A DNA stretch of 64,000 bases from Haliotis asinina (Eukaryota > Mollusca > Gastropoda > Lepetellida > Haliotidae), in contig NC_090281.1 in assembly GCF_037392515.1 (NCBI RefSeq), positions 50,010,645 to 50,074,644 on the forward strand, read 5' to 3'. Positions 13,501 through 21,469 of this stretch are shown here, piece after piece. The notes under the pieces were generated by a model. That model searched no databases. It saw only the letters and a list, made by a program, of their open reading frames with translations, and was not told where the DNA came from. A program made the translations under genes and the position numbers. Each line of letters opens with the position of its first letter. Position 1 is the stretch's first letter.

Positions 13501-15690
13501 ACCAAATTTGTAAGAAAGGGCAATATACCGTTCAGCTCGGTGGCTACAGTTTCGAGTTTTTCAAAGTCTTAACCATGTGTTTTATTCAAAGCAGGTCACT
13601 GCACAATCGTGTCTAAATCTTCAAAATAGTACAATCTTTTTTATCATGAAAGAATAACATATTACAGTGTTGAATATATTAGTCACATGATGGGTCCAGG
13701 TAGTGAGACGGGTACCCGGGTCCAACTCATCCGTCCCAGCCCTACCGGAATATCCATCAACATATCTCGCTCTATACTTGTTTGTTATACACGGAGCTGA
13801 AAGTTACCGACATGGCCTCATCTTCCCAGTAATTATTCTGTCCACTGCACCTCCTTGAACCTACTTAAATATGCTAACACCTACTTCCTCCGTCAGGGCG
13901 TAGTAGTCGACAAGGAGTTCGAGGGTATTCTCGAGAAGATACGAGAATCTCGCTACCTGGAAGTGACGTACGAGATCTCTCTACCAATTACAAAGAAGAC
14001 TCGCGATGAGATGATGAAAGAGCTACAGAAGCCCCAGGCATACAACATCGACCCCCTGCATATGCTGTACCTGCTGAAGGAGAAGAACAGAGCCCGGGAC
14101 TTCTTCGAGAAGATCAACAAAGACAAAGACGACGGGTTGACGAGAGACGAACTCTTCCTGTTGTTTAAGGTATGTACCTTTAAAAACTTTATCCGAGGAT
14201 GTAAGCTGTGAAGAGGACACCAAATTAGACTTCGCTCTTTGTACCCTTGATGCGAACCCAGCATCTGAGGAAACCAAAGTGCCAATATGTGCCAAGAATG
14301 AGGTGGTCATTCGCTTTGAGTAGTAGTAGTATAAATTCAGCAAATGTTTTTAATTATGTACTCGATGTCCAGCCAGTAATTGTGCTGATTGTTGGCTATT
14401 GTGTGTTGCTGTTAGGAAGCAGGACTACCGTGCACGGTGTCCGTGGTGGACAAGATCATGCGGTTTATGGACACTAATGGAGACGGTACTATCGACCTTG
14501 CGTAAGTAATTCCATCCAATAAACTAGCATACAAAAGACCTGCACCTGATAAACATCTGACTGTAACTTATACATCGCAAACAGTATGTACCTGTTGCCA
14601 AATATATTAGTGATATCTTGCACAACGCGAGCCTAGTTAGCACTAAGGTGATCGCAGTTCCGTTATTCTAACATGGCTTTGTTCAACAGGGCCCTGGTAT
14701 ACATTTACCTTTGTTCGCATGTGGGTTGATGTATACTTTTCACGACATCACAAGTTTGAAGAATACCAAAGTATTCGTTTGTCTCAAGACTTGAATACAA
14801 GCATCTGGTTCCAGAAACAACCACCAATGCTACCTGTTAACGTGACGTGGACCAAACGTATGGCATGCTCCTCATTTCCTGTCACGTAATCTTTTCAACA
14901 GATGCCAGTTTGGTAAAATTACCAATCAGCGGCAGTTCCGCGATGTCAGTACGCCGCTAGCAGTGAGTTTTGAATCCTCTTCAGAAGCGGTTGTGCATTA
15001 TAGTGTCATTAATAATTTGGTTAATGTGTTTGTCAAATTTAACACTGGACGTTTCAAAGTAACTGCCAACATCCGGTGGTGAGTCTGGCTTGCAAGGAAA
15101 GGAACCTTTGAAACTTTCCCACTGGACCAGTGAGTGCACAATAATTAGTGGTCCTATCTGTGCCTCACTGTTTCAAGATAATATTTGTAGATTTACTTAG
15201 AAATACCTATATATACAAAATTCACTGGCCACCAGGACCACTGCAAACGTATCATTTGGTGCTCCTAATGAATTTATACTAGTGACCACAGGACCAGCGT
15301 GCATTTTGCACCCTGGGCTTGGAATAGTTTCCAAGGAACCTGTGCTTGCCGCACCCGAATGAATTAGATGGTCAGACTCATTGACTGGCTGATTATACCT
15401 GGACGCTGCCGAGAACATCAATCACTGGATTGTCTTTTCAAGAATCGCTTACTTATGGTTCGCCGCCATAGAGCTGGAGGCGGCGTTATGAACAAGAAAG
15501 ATAGTTACATGGATTTATAAACATCAATTATCAACATGTATGTACCTTTCTTCTGCACATATCCACATATTGATAAAGGCGGCGGAAAACCACACTCACT
15601 CACATTTGTATACATATCACTTGTTGGTATCAGCACCAGTACGTTGCATTCAACGTTGTATGTATGTATGTATGTATATGTGTGTGTGTG

Positions 15691-15722
<32 letters not shown>

Positions 15723-16122
15723 TGTATGTATGTATGTATGTATGTATGTGTGTGTGTATGTGTGTGTATGTGTGTGTATGTATGTATGTATGTATATGTG
15801 TGTGTGTATGTGTGTATGTATGTGTGTGTGTGTGTGTGTATGTGTGTGTGTGTATGTATGTATGTATGTATGTATGTATGTATGTATGTATGTATGTATG
15901 TATGTATGTATGTATGTATGTATGTGTGTGTGTATGTGTGTGTATGTGTGTGTATGTATGTATGTATGTATATGTGTGTGTGTATGTGTGTATGTATGTA
16001 TGTATGTGTGTGTATGTATGTGTGTCTGTGTGTATGTATGTATGTATGTGTGTGTGTGTCTGTATGCATGTCTGTCTGTGTGTATGTGTATATGTGTGTG
16101 TCTGTATGTATGTATGTCTGTC

Positions 16123-16210
<88 letters not shown>

Positions 16211-16526
16211 CATGTATGTATGACTATGTCCATATTCAGCAAACGATGCTTTAATCCCGGTCGTGATCCTCTTCAGGGAATTCCTGGCGGGCGACAAGAA
16301 GATTAAGAAGTACTCTCGGGAACAGTTGAGGAACTCGCTGGCCAAACAGGAAGACAGTTACGCCAAATACTCCCGGACGTTCAGGAAGGCCAAGATCGAC
16401 CCTCTCACACTTCAGGTTAAGGTGGAAGACACTTCCAAGCAACTCTCACCACACACCCTATTACCGCCCCCTACCGGTATGCCCGGGTCCCGAAGGGGGA
16501 GCACCGCGTCCATGAGAGGGAACTGA
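4321..16526 (+). CDS. LRR and EF-hand protein, LRRC74-like, 12 exons, complete
   Basis: The coding sequence joins 4321-4534, 5885-6084, 7196-7303, 7699-7792, 9218-9267, 9910-9991, 10424-10509, 11685-11879, 13045-13140, 13897-14169, 14416-14501 and 16277-16526. That is 1734 nt, or 577 residues plus TGA, with GT-AG sites and matching phases throughout. Residues 1-100 are non-repetitive. Residues about 108-375 form about nine 28-29-residue leucine-rich repeats of ribonuclease-inhibitor type, with cores such as LDLSGN, LDLSNN, IDISGN, LRLAHN, LDMSWN, VNLSWN and LDISSN. An EF-hand pair has loops at 449-460 and 485-496, and the tail from about 515 is basic and then Pro/Ser-rich. No signal peptide or membrane segment is seen, so a cytosolic Ca2+-responsive scaffold is inferred. 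The LRR block resembles LRRC74A/B; naming it an orthologue would need a tree. Human LRRC74A is shorter, as I recall. Confidence 0.88.
4640..5355. other. Intron 1 sequence, nothing specific
   Basis: No repeat or exon recognised. Confidence 0.4.
5356..5572 (-). mobile_element. SINE-like family A copy
   Basis: Near full length and inverted: GTGAGTGAGTGAGTTTAGTT, then CACTCAGCAATATTCCAGCT, ending at TTAGTCGCCTCTTACGACAA. Confidence 0.85.
5885..6084 (+). CDS. LRR/EF-hand gene, exon 2
   Basis: The acceptor GGTTTGCTTCAG was chosen because it restores the frame from exon 1 (G|AT, Asp). The upstream AG at 5817 would shift the frame. The donor is GTACGT. The exon encodes residues 73-138: an acidic DYSD segment, a basic helical stretch (YRKACKRLG) and the first leucine-rich element (IDLCFRDFALSTKEM). 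Confidence 0.85.
6208..6495 (+). mobile_element. Composite SINE: tRNA-like head on family A body
   Basis: 6213-6286 looks tRNA-like, with A box TGGTGTAGTGGATAGCG and B box GGTTCAATCCC, and flanking GACC/GGTC able to pair. It runs straight into a family A body (CTGACTTGGCTGACACACGT..CAGACCGCCG) and a CACTCACTCACTC tail. Confidence 0.75.
6505..6650 (+). mobile_element. SINE-like family B copy
   Basis: GGGGCGGTAAGGTTCCCTAG, a degraded B box (GGGTTGGATTGCC), and the tail GATGTTGCCAAAAGCGGCGT. It abuts the preceding SINE tail. Confidence 0.75.
7196..7303 (+). CDS. LRR/EF-hand gene, exon 3
   Basis: Acceptor TGTTGTCCAG and donor GTCAGT enclose 36 codons, phase 0 at both ends. It carries one leucine-rich repeat with the core LDLSGN (residues 139-174). 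The (GTGA)n array starts about 15 bp after the donor. Confidence 0.88.
7318..7392. repeat. (GTGA)n microsatellite
   Basis: About 18 near-perfect GAGT units beginning about 15 bp after exon 3 of the LRR gene. Confidence 0.95.
7393..7500 (-). mobile_element. SINE-like family B copy, diverged
   Basis: Follows the (GTGA)n tail. The reverse strand contains a perfect B box (GGTTCGAATCC) and CGCCAGGGACATCAAAACTA matches the ACACCAGAAAT region of family B. Confidence 0.55.
7699..7792 (+). CDS. LRR/EF-hand gene, exon 4
   Basis: Acceptor ATATTTCAG, donor GTGAGA. Residues 175-205 carry the core LDLSNN across the junction with exon 3 and then the start of IDISGN. The exon ends after one base of a Gly codon. 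Confidence 0.9.
8030..9217. other. Intron 4, no recognisable element
   Basis: AT-rich; no exon, SINE or array identified. Confidence 0.4.
9218..9267 (+). CDS. LRR/EF-hand gene, exon 5 (50-nt micro-exon)
   Basis: Acceptor TTCACCGCAG and donor GTAAGA enclose only 50 nt. The encoded stretch GNKLTDVDGKAVGDVIQ completes the repeat begun in exon 4. Skipping it would shift the frame. Confidence 0.88.
9910..9991 (+). CDS. LRR/EF-hand gene, exon 6
   Basis: Acceptor CTCTGTGATAG, donor GTAAGT. It encodes residues 223-249, one repeat with the core LRLAHN, and ends in phase 1. Confidence 0.87.
10041..10260 (-). mobile_element. SINE-like family A copy
   Basis: Inverted copy in the intron between exons 6 and 7: AACGCCGCCCTCAGCGATAT..CATGAGCACCAATGTACGCA..TGTTAGTCGCCTCTTCCGAC. 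Confidence 0.8.
10424..10509 (+). CDS. LRR/EF-hand gene, exon 7
   Basis: Acceptor TGTGTCTTGCAG, donor GTCAGC. It encodes residues 250-278, a repeat with the core LDMSWN, ending in phase 0. Confidence 0.87.
11165..11395 (-). mobile_element. SINE-like family A copy
   Basis: Inverted copy: ACTGAGTGAGTGAGTT..CAACAATATTCCAGCTATAT..CCCGATCCCGTTAGTCGCCT. Confidence 0.85.
11685..11879 (+). CDS. LRR/EF-hand gene, exon 8
   Basis: Acceptor TTCTTCATTCCAG, donor GTGAGT. Its 65 codons (279-343) carry two full repeats, cores VNLSWN and LDISSN, and begin a third (LTTLK) completed by exon 9. Confidence 0.9.
12300..12440 (-). mobile_element. SINE-like family B copy, diverged
   Basis: AATATTTCAGAAATATGTCG..GACACTAGAAATGGG..GAATCGAACCCGG..TAGCTAGGCTACTC. 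Confidence 0.65.
12545..12815. repeat. Possible unclassified SINE
   Basis: A GC-rich block with CGCTGTAGATGAGCTATCTG and its partial inverted echo GAAGCGCC, ending near GTACAGCAACGTGCAAGTAA. The composition differs from flanking intron; no second copy lies in this window. Confidence 0.3.
13045..13140 (+). CDS. LRR/EF-hand gene, exon 9
   Basis: Acceptor TCCTATTTGTAG, donor GTATGT. It encodes residues 344-375 with the core IGHNPIT, the last well-formed repeat before the linker to the EF-hands. Confidence 0.87.
13897..14169 (+). CDS. LRR/EF-hand gene, exon 10 with first EF-hand
   Basis: Acceptor TTCCTCCGTCAG, donor GTATGT. It encodes residues 376-466: a Lys/Glu-rich helical linker, then an EF-hand with loop NKDKDDGLTRDE at 449-460. 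Loop position 1 is Asn and position 6 is Asp instead of the usual Gly, while positions 3, 5, 8 and 12 fit the consensus. Confidence 0.92.
14416..14501 (+). CDS. LRR/EF-hand gene, exon 11 with second EF-hand
   Basis: Acceptor TTGCTGTTAG, donor GTAAGT. It encodes residues 467-494 with the canonical EF loop DTNGDGTIDLAE. The final Ala-Glu is completed across the junction by exon 12, which supports that splice. The two loops start 36 residues apart, as in a standard EF pair. Confidence 0.92.
15340..15495 (+). mobile_element. SINE-like family A copy, degraded
   Basis: Recognisable as AGATGGTCAGACTCATTGAC..ATCACTGGATTGTCTTTTCA..CCGCCATAGAGCTGGAGGCG. Confidence 0.55.
15655..16225. repeat. Compound (TATG)n/(TG)n microsatellite
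   Basis: About 560 bp of TATG, TGTG and TCTG units, with a pure (TG) run at about 16150-16205. It leaves long open frames on both strands that are artefacts of composition. It ends about 60 bp before the last exon's acceptor. Confidence 0.97.
16277..16526 (+). CDS. LRR/EF-hand gene, last exon
   Basis: The acceptor GATCCTCTTCAG follows the long TATG/TG microsatellite by about 60 bp. The exon completes EF-hand 2 (EFLAG), then a basic helix (KKIKKYSREQLRNSL) and a Pro/Ser/Arg-rich C-terminus ending in SMRGN. TGA is at 16524-16526. No AATAAA lies nearby; an ATTAAA at about 17397 is a possible poly(A) signal. Confidence 0.9.
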
Positions 16527-18469
16527 AGGCCATATAGGTCCTGAGCTTGCCTCTTGTCAAGTGACCGTGAATGTATCAACGATATTGACTGTACTGGCGA
16601 CCAACATGACGACAAAGAGTAAGGAATAGTAAGGCAATCCAGCTCAGCGAGACAGTGCACTCTCTTACCAAGTGTTCCTTGCGGCTAACTCATCGCTGCT
16701 GGAGTGTGGAGACACTCTGAGACAGTGGTATGGGAATTACTGGTCACGTTGTATCAAGGGATGACATATCTTTTGGTGAAAGATGGTGACGAATAAGACG
16801 ACACATTATTACACTGACAGCGAGAGGAGTTCACAATCAGTTGTCACAAAGGGCGTTAACTATTACTTCCTAATCTGCAAGTAATATTACTTCCAGAGGT
16901 ATCTCCCACTCAATTCGTCTCAGTTAAAGAGATTATCAGCCTCCTGTACCGCCACGTGACTATCATTGAGAACGATTATAATAATTATTCATTATCTCAG
17001 GTATCTTTCAGTCAGTGTTATTCAACACGGAATAACCCGTCATCAAAATAGGCGTAGCGTTATGAGAACTATATGCGGAAAGATTTGGCGTGGCTGGGTT
17101 CAGTGACGATTCTTAGCTCACTATTCCATTGCTGACGTGTGTGGCGGAATTAGCCGAATTTCTCCGAATGTGTACGATCATGCCAGTATCACACGCACAT
17201 TGCATTACCCAGTGTTTCTCGGGTACGGGTATATATTCCACTCAGGGCAGATTCTATACCATCGTATATGCACGAATATCAAGTATACCTCCTGTAGAGA
17301 CACATCAGGACTCGAGTGCTATAACTGGATCACATCGGAACACAAAGTGATACCAGCAAACTCCTGTGGACACACAAAACAGGAATCTGAAGTTAATTAA
17401 ACATTGAAATTGAATGCCTTATAATATGTCTGATAGCAAAATGGTTTCCAATTTCAACAGATTATATTCAAGATCGGTATTTGTTAGACCGGCAATCTAG
17501 AAGCTGGTGAGTCAAAAATGAAGCATATAGAACTCTGTGGATGACACCCTGTTTATTGCATACAGCCACGTTCCGATGTCGAATCTTACTCGTTATGAAG
17601 CTGAAAGATTGGTGTTGTTTTCTATTAAAGATACACACAATTTCATTACGTATACAGAACAGCAAAAGAAAAGCATGTTTCGAAAAGATGGAGTATCATA
17701 AAAGTACGGGTTCATTTTTTATGTCTCCTATTTAATAACTTGACAAAAACAGTTGCGTTTCCTTTGCTGATGCGTATATATGCTTGACATTGCTGTGTAG
17801 ACCTACCAGCACGTCCACAGGATAACTTGTGAAGCGGCGCGTATATTAAGAAGACTGCGTCATCTTGTTGATGTTAAAAATGTAATATTACATCCATGTA
17901 TTGATCTTAAAAAAATTAATGTATAACAAAGAAATTTATGGGAATTGTTTCTTTCAGGAATCGGGACATAGTTTGCTGTTCTTGTCGTTAATGTACTGAA
18001 ATCTTGTAGTGTAAGTTCTGATAATTACTTCAGAGACTGGAATGATCAGCTATGTTGTAGACAGCAGGCTGTAGGTACGCTCTTGGCAGGACCCTGTGTC
18101 TCTCCAAAAGCACTATTTGGAGTTACCATATGCGTCTGATACAACACTGGCTTAGTTGTAAAAAATGACTTAATGGAGGCCCCTGAGTGATCAAAGGCGC
18201 CAAAATTCAACGTGCATAGTTGCCTCCCTTGGGCACGCCAGACATTCATGATGGGTTTGAATTCCGGTTGGCCGTGAATATGTTTCTTGGTCTATCACCA
18301 GAAAATCCATCCACTTGGATTTCTGGATCTCACGAAGTGACTAAGTCTGGGACCTTCATCACTTCCTCTCCGAGCGTCGAATGTCTTCACAGTGTAGGGT
18401 CAGGGTGTTTTCGAGGACTTGACCCTCACGATCCGTAAGGACATTCATGCTGTTCATGTTGATAAACAC
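16527..18469. other. 3' UTR and convergent spacer
   Basis: It should contain the LRR/EF-hand 3' UTR. A possible ATTAAA lies at about 17397. No further exon was found. Confidence 0.45.
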
Positions 18470-18561
18470 CGCCTCCGTGGTGTAGTGCTTAAAGCGTCCG
18501 ATCGAGAGCGGAGGGTCGCGAGTTGGATCCCTGCAGCGTCATACCAAAAGACGTAAAATGT
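18470..18561 (+). mobile_element. tRNA-derived SINE C, 5' part
   Basis: Pol III-type head: A box TGGTGTAGTGCTTAAAGC and B-like box GAGTTGGATCC, then CGTCATACCAAAAGACGTAA. It is interrupted by the foldback element and resumes at 19195. Confidence 0.75.
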
Positions 18562-19194
18562 CGGGGAACAGGTAAAAAAGGCCACACAAAAAAGTCATTT
18601 TGAAATGGCCATAACCTTTAGTTAAAATGGCCATACCAAAAAGTCAAAATGGCCACAGAAAAAGGTCAAAATGTCCATACATTATTTTATCATTCTTCAA
18701 TACTCATGTTATCTGTATTATTTGATAGCAAAGTGTAAAACTGACAAAGGACGTTACGTCACACATAACTAGGAGTTAATTACTTTAGATACTTTCCTAT
18801 TTGATACTTTGAGACTAAGGTGAAAGGGAAGTTCACCCTTCTCGAGACCAGCTCACAGAAGGGAAACCTCTACTGATGGAGTAACTGATAAACAGTAAAA
18901 ATAAACAGTAAAAAGGTGCATGTACATGAATAAAGAACATACATAAATATATGTTATTTGTTTAAAATGATTTGTGTATGAGTAATGAACATCAAGTTTT
19001 GTCTGATATAACTTCTTTTCTCATTTTTACACTTTGATATCAAATAATACAAATGTCACGAGTATTGAAAAATAATAAAATATAAAATGTACGGCCATTT
19101 TGACTTTTTTGTGTGGCCATTTTGACTTTTCTGTAGCCATTTTGACTTGGAAGTTTTGTGGCAGTTTGACGTGTGGCCATTTTGACTAGGACCC
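18562..19194. mobile_element. Foldback MITE with long terminal inverted repeats
   Basis: About 630 bp. The left arm 18562-18745 and right arm 19025-19194 are inverted copies that share GGCCACACAAAAAAGTC, GTCAAAATGGCCA blocks, TCAATACTC and TATTATTTGATA. No transposase frame was seen. AAAATG (18555-18560) and AAAGTG (19195-19200) may be an imperfect target duplication. Confidence 0.8.
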
Positions 19195-19411
19195 AAAGTG
19201 TGGTACTTGTTGATCCTTGCCTATCGCTGGGAATTAAAGGGTACACAGACTGATCGGCTGGGAGTCAGGGTAATGTGTTTGAGTTGGGTATTCACGCTTA
19301 CTGTGACATGATAGTGGGCTAGCACTATTAAACCAGCTGAAGCCACATATACACACATGCACACTTCGTGATGTGAACGAAATAAACTAAGTGCGACGTT
19401 AAACCCTATTC
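19195..19411 (+). mobile_element. tRNA-derived SINE C, 3' part
   Basis: Continues from the 5' part: TGGTACTTGTTGATCCTTGC, TCGCTGGGAATTAAAGGGTA and GTGGGCTAGCACTATTAAAC, ending GCGACGTTAAACCC. Confidence 0.7.
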
Positions 19412-20120
19412 TACCATAACTTCAGTAAATACTGGATTGTGATTGGTTAATCAAAGTCATCCAGAGGTATATAATCACGTTATATACCCCTGATTTTCCA
19501 ACACAGTATGTTTATCTCCTAATTTCACCTCACCTCATGTTGATAAAATACAGACACTAATTACTGGGATGGCTCTCCATCAAAGACATAATAGTACGCT
19601 TTCCCTCTGAAACCGACGGAAAATAACATATTTCACGTGAGAAAACAGTCAGGTGACATATTCTCTTACCATTTTCCCTAACGGAGTTGCTTCCCTTGTG
19701 GCAATACCACCCAAGCAGTTTGTACTCGGATACACGACAGACATATTATTCCAATTTACATAACACATTACCGAATCTTCCATGACATGGCAAGCAGCCA
19801 AGTGATAATGCCTGTTATTTCCCATCGACCATGGGATGAACTACAATAACTGGTCGATTTCTGTCAGTCACAAGTGCTGTAAATATAGTCATGTCCGCTT
19901 TTGAAATACCGTCTGACATGACATACCTCATATTTCGCTAATATCTGCAACCTAACAGGAGAGATAATTACAGATAGAAATGACCCCCTTGTCAGTAGTA
20001 TGAAAGGTTGAAAGCTTCCAAGTTGTGGCCAAGACCTTTCGCAAATGGCTCTGACAGGCATCCAGCTAGTTCCAATTTCACGTTTGTGTCAGTTGTCTCA
20101 CAGTCAGTACAAAGGACTGG
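19412..20120. other. Convergent spacer, nothing recognised
   Basis: No exon or repeat supported. Confidence 0.4.
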
Positions 20121-20345
20121 TTTGAGTGAGTTGACTTTTACAGCGCACTCAGCAATGTTCCAGATACTAGTACATGGCAGCCTTAAATAATCTAGTCTGG
20201 ACAAGACCAGTGACCTACAGCATGAACATTGATGTGTGCAGCTAGGATGTGAAGACATGTCAACCAAGTCAGCGAGTTTGTCATCCCGATCCATTAGTCG
20301 CCTCTTACCACAAGCATGAAGGCCAATGCTGACCCAAATCTGGTG
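20121..20345 (-). mobile_element. SINE-like family A copy
   Basis: TTTACAGCGCACTCAGCAAT..AGTCTGGACAAGACCAGTGA..GACATGTCAACCAAGTCAGC..ATTAGTCGCCTCTTACCACA. Confidence 0.8.
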
Positions 20346-20897
20346 AAACAAACAAGCCAGGTGGCCAGACCTTGAAACATTATGTTGAACTGGGATTCAA
20401 GCCAATGGTTTAGGTTCCTGACAATCACTTCTGACTGGTTAATTTTGGTGCTCCTTAGGCTATATGATTCTTGAAATGCCATAAGATCGGACAAATCCGA
20501 CCCACCTCTTGAATAATATAGGAATGACAATATGCATTCAAAGGTATGAATAACACCAAGGGTTGTAATAGATGTTACAGATCATTAGTCAAAAGTGGTA
20601 ATATGTTGGTTAGGGCAAATATTATATTTATGAGGGAGACATTATTTGTGATCACTGAGGTTCAAGAAGTATGCACTGTGTACATTATCAAATCTTTTTT
20701 CAAATGTAGATCCTCTGTACTTTACAAAGTAGGTCGTCTGTACATTACAGTTTTCTGAAGTTGTTCCTATCACAAGTTCAGATTCTGGCAAAATGAATTT
20801 TGTTGAAACATCACATAAGAACAGATCCTTTTCTTTCTTTATCTCTTGATGTGAATCTAATCATATCTGCACTTTTTACTACCTCCTTATCTTAAAA

Positions 20898-21052
20898 TTG
20901 AGTGAATTTTGTTTTCTGACACTTTTAGCAATATTCCAGTAATATCATGGCAGGGGACACCAGAAATGGGCTCCACATATTGTACCTATGTGGGAAATCG
21001 AAGCAGGTCTTGCATGACTAGTAAATGCATTAACTACTGGGTTACCCCAACG
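20898..21052 (-). mobile_element. SINE-like family B copy
   Basis: Inverted: GACACTTTTAGCAATATTCC..GGGGACACCAGAAATGGGCT..CTACTGGGTTACCCC. It ends about 150 bp past the ANKLE2 stop. Confidence 0.8.
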
Positions 21053-21198
21053 CGGAGAAATCTGAGAAGTTTGCACTTTTACCCTTAAATAAAGATTCTT
21101 CATCCTTCATGTACACAGGTGACAACAGAACTCAGTGTAACAAGTAATAAACTACATAATTTAATGACAATCTTATACACAAATGTACAAAGTTTTCA

Positions 21199-21469
21199 TT
21201 AATGTGAAGTGTCTTTCTCCTTTGCTGACAAGTCCAAGTCCGGCTTAAACTTTTCAACTGGCTTAGACACCGGCTGAGCCATTGGTGACGACTGAAACAG
21301 AGCTGTCCTGGGTGCCCAGTTGCCGATGAGAGGGGAGGACATGAATGGTCTTGACCTCTGTGGGCTGTACGGGCTGGTGGACACGAGTGGACTAAGAATA
21401 CCTCCACTCCGAGGTGATGTACTGACTTTGTCCATTGCTTCTCGTCGCAGACGAGCTGGACTAGGCCAA
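21199..21469 (-). CDS. ANKLE2: ANKLE2 last exon
   Basis: Acceptor CTTTTCAG. The split Ser codon gives SWPSPARLRR at the junction, the conserved WPSP motif. The tail is Ser/Pro-rich with SPYSPQRSRPF and ends KEKDTSH, TAA at 21199-21201. An ATTAAA on the minus strand at about 21158-21163 could serve in polyadenylation. Confidence 0.9.

Noticed and set aside
15505..16345. Several 200-250 codon open frames on both strands
   Set aside because: They are produced by the TATG/TG microsatellite, which lacks stop codons in most frames; the peptides are only Tyr/Val/Cys/Met or His/Thr/Ile runs.
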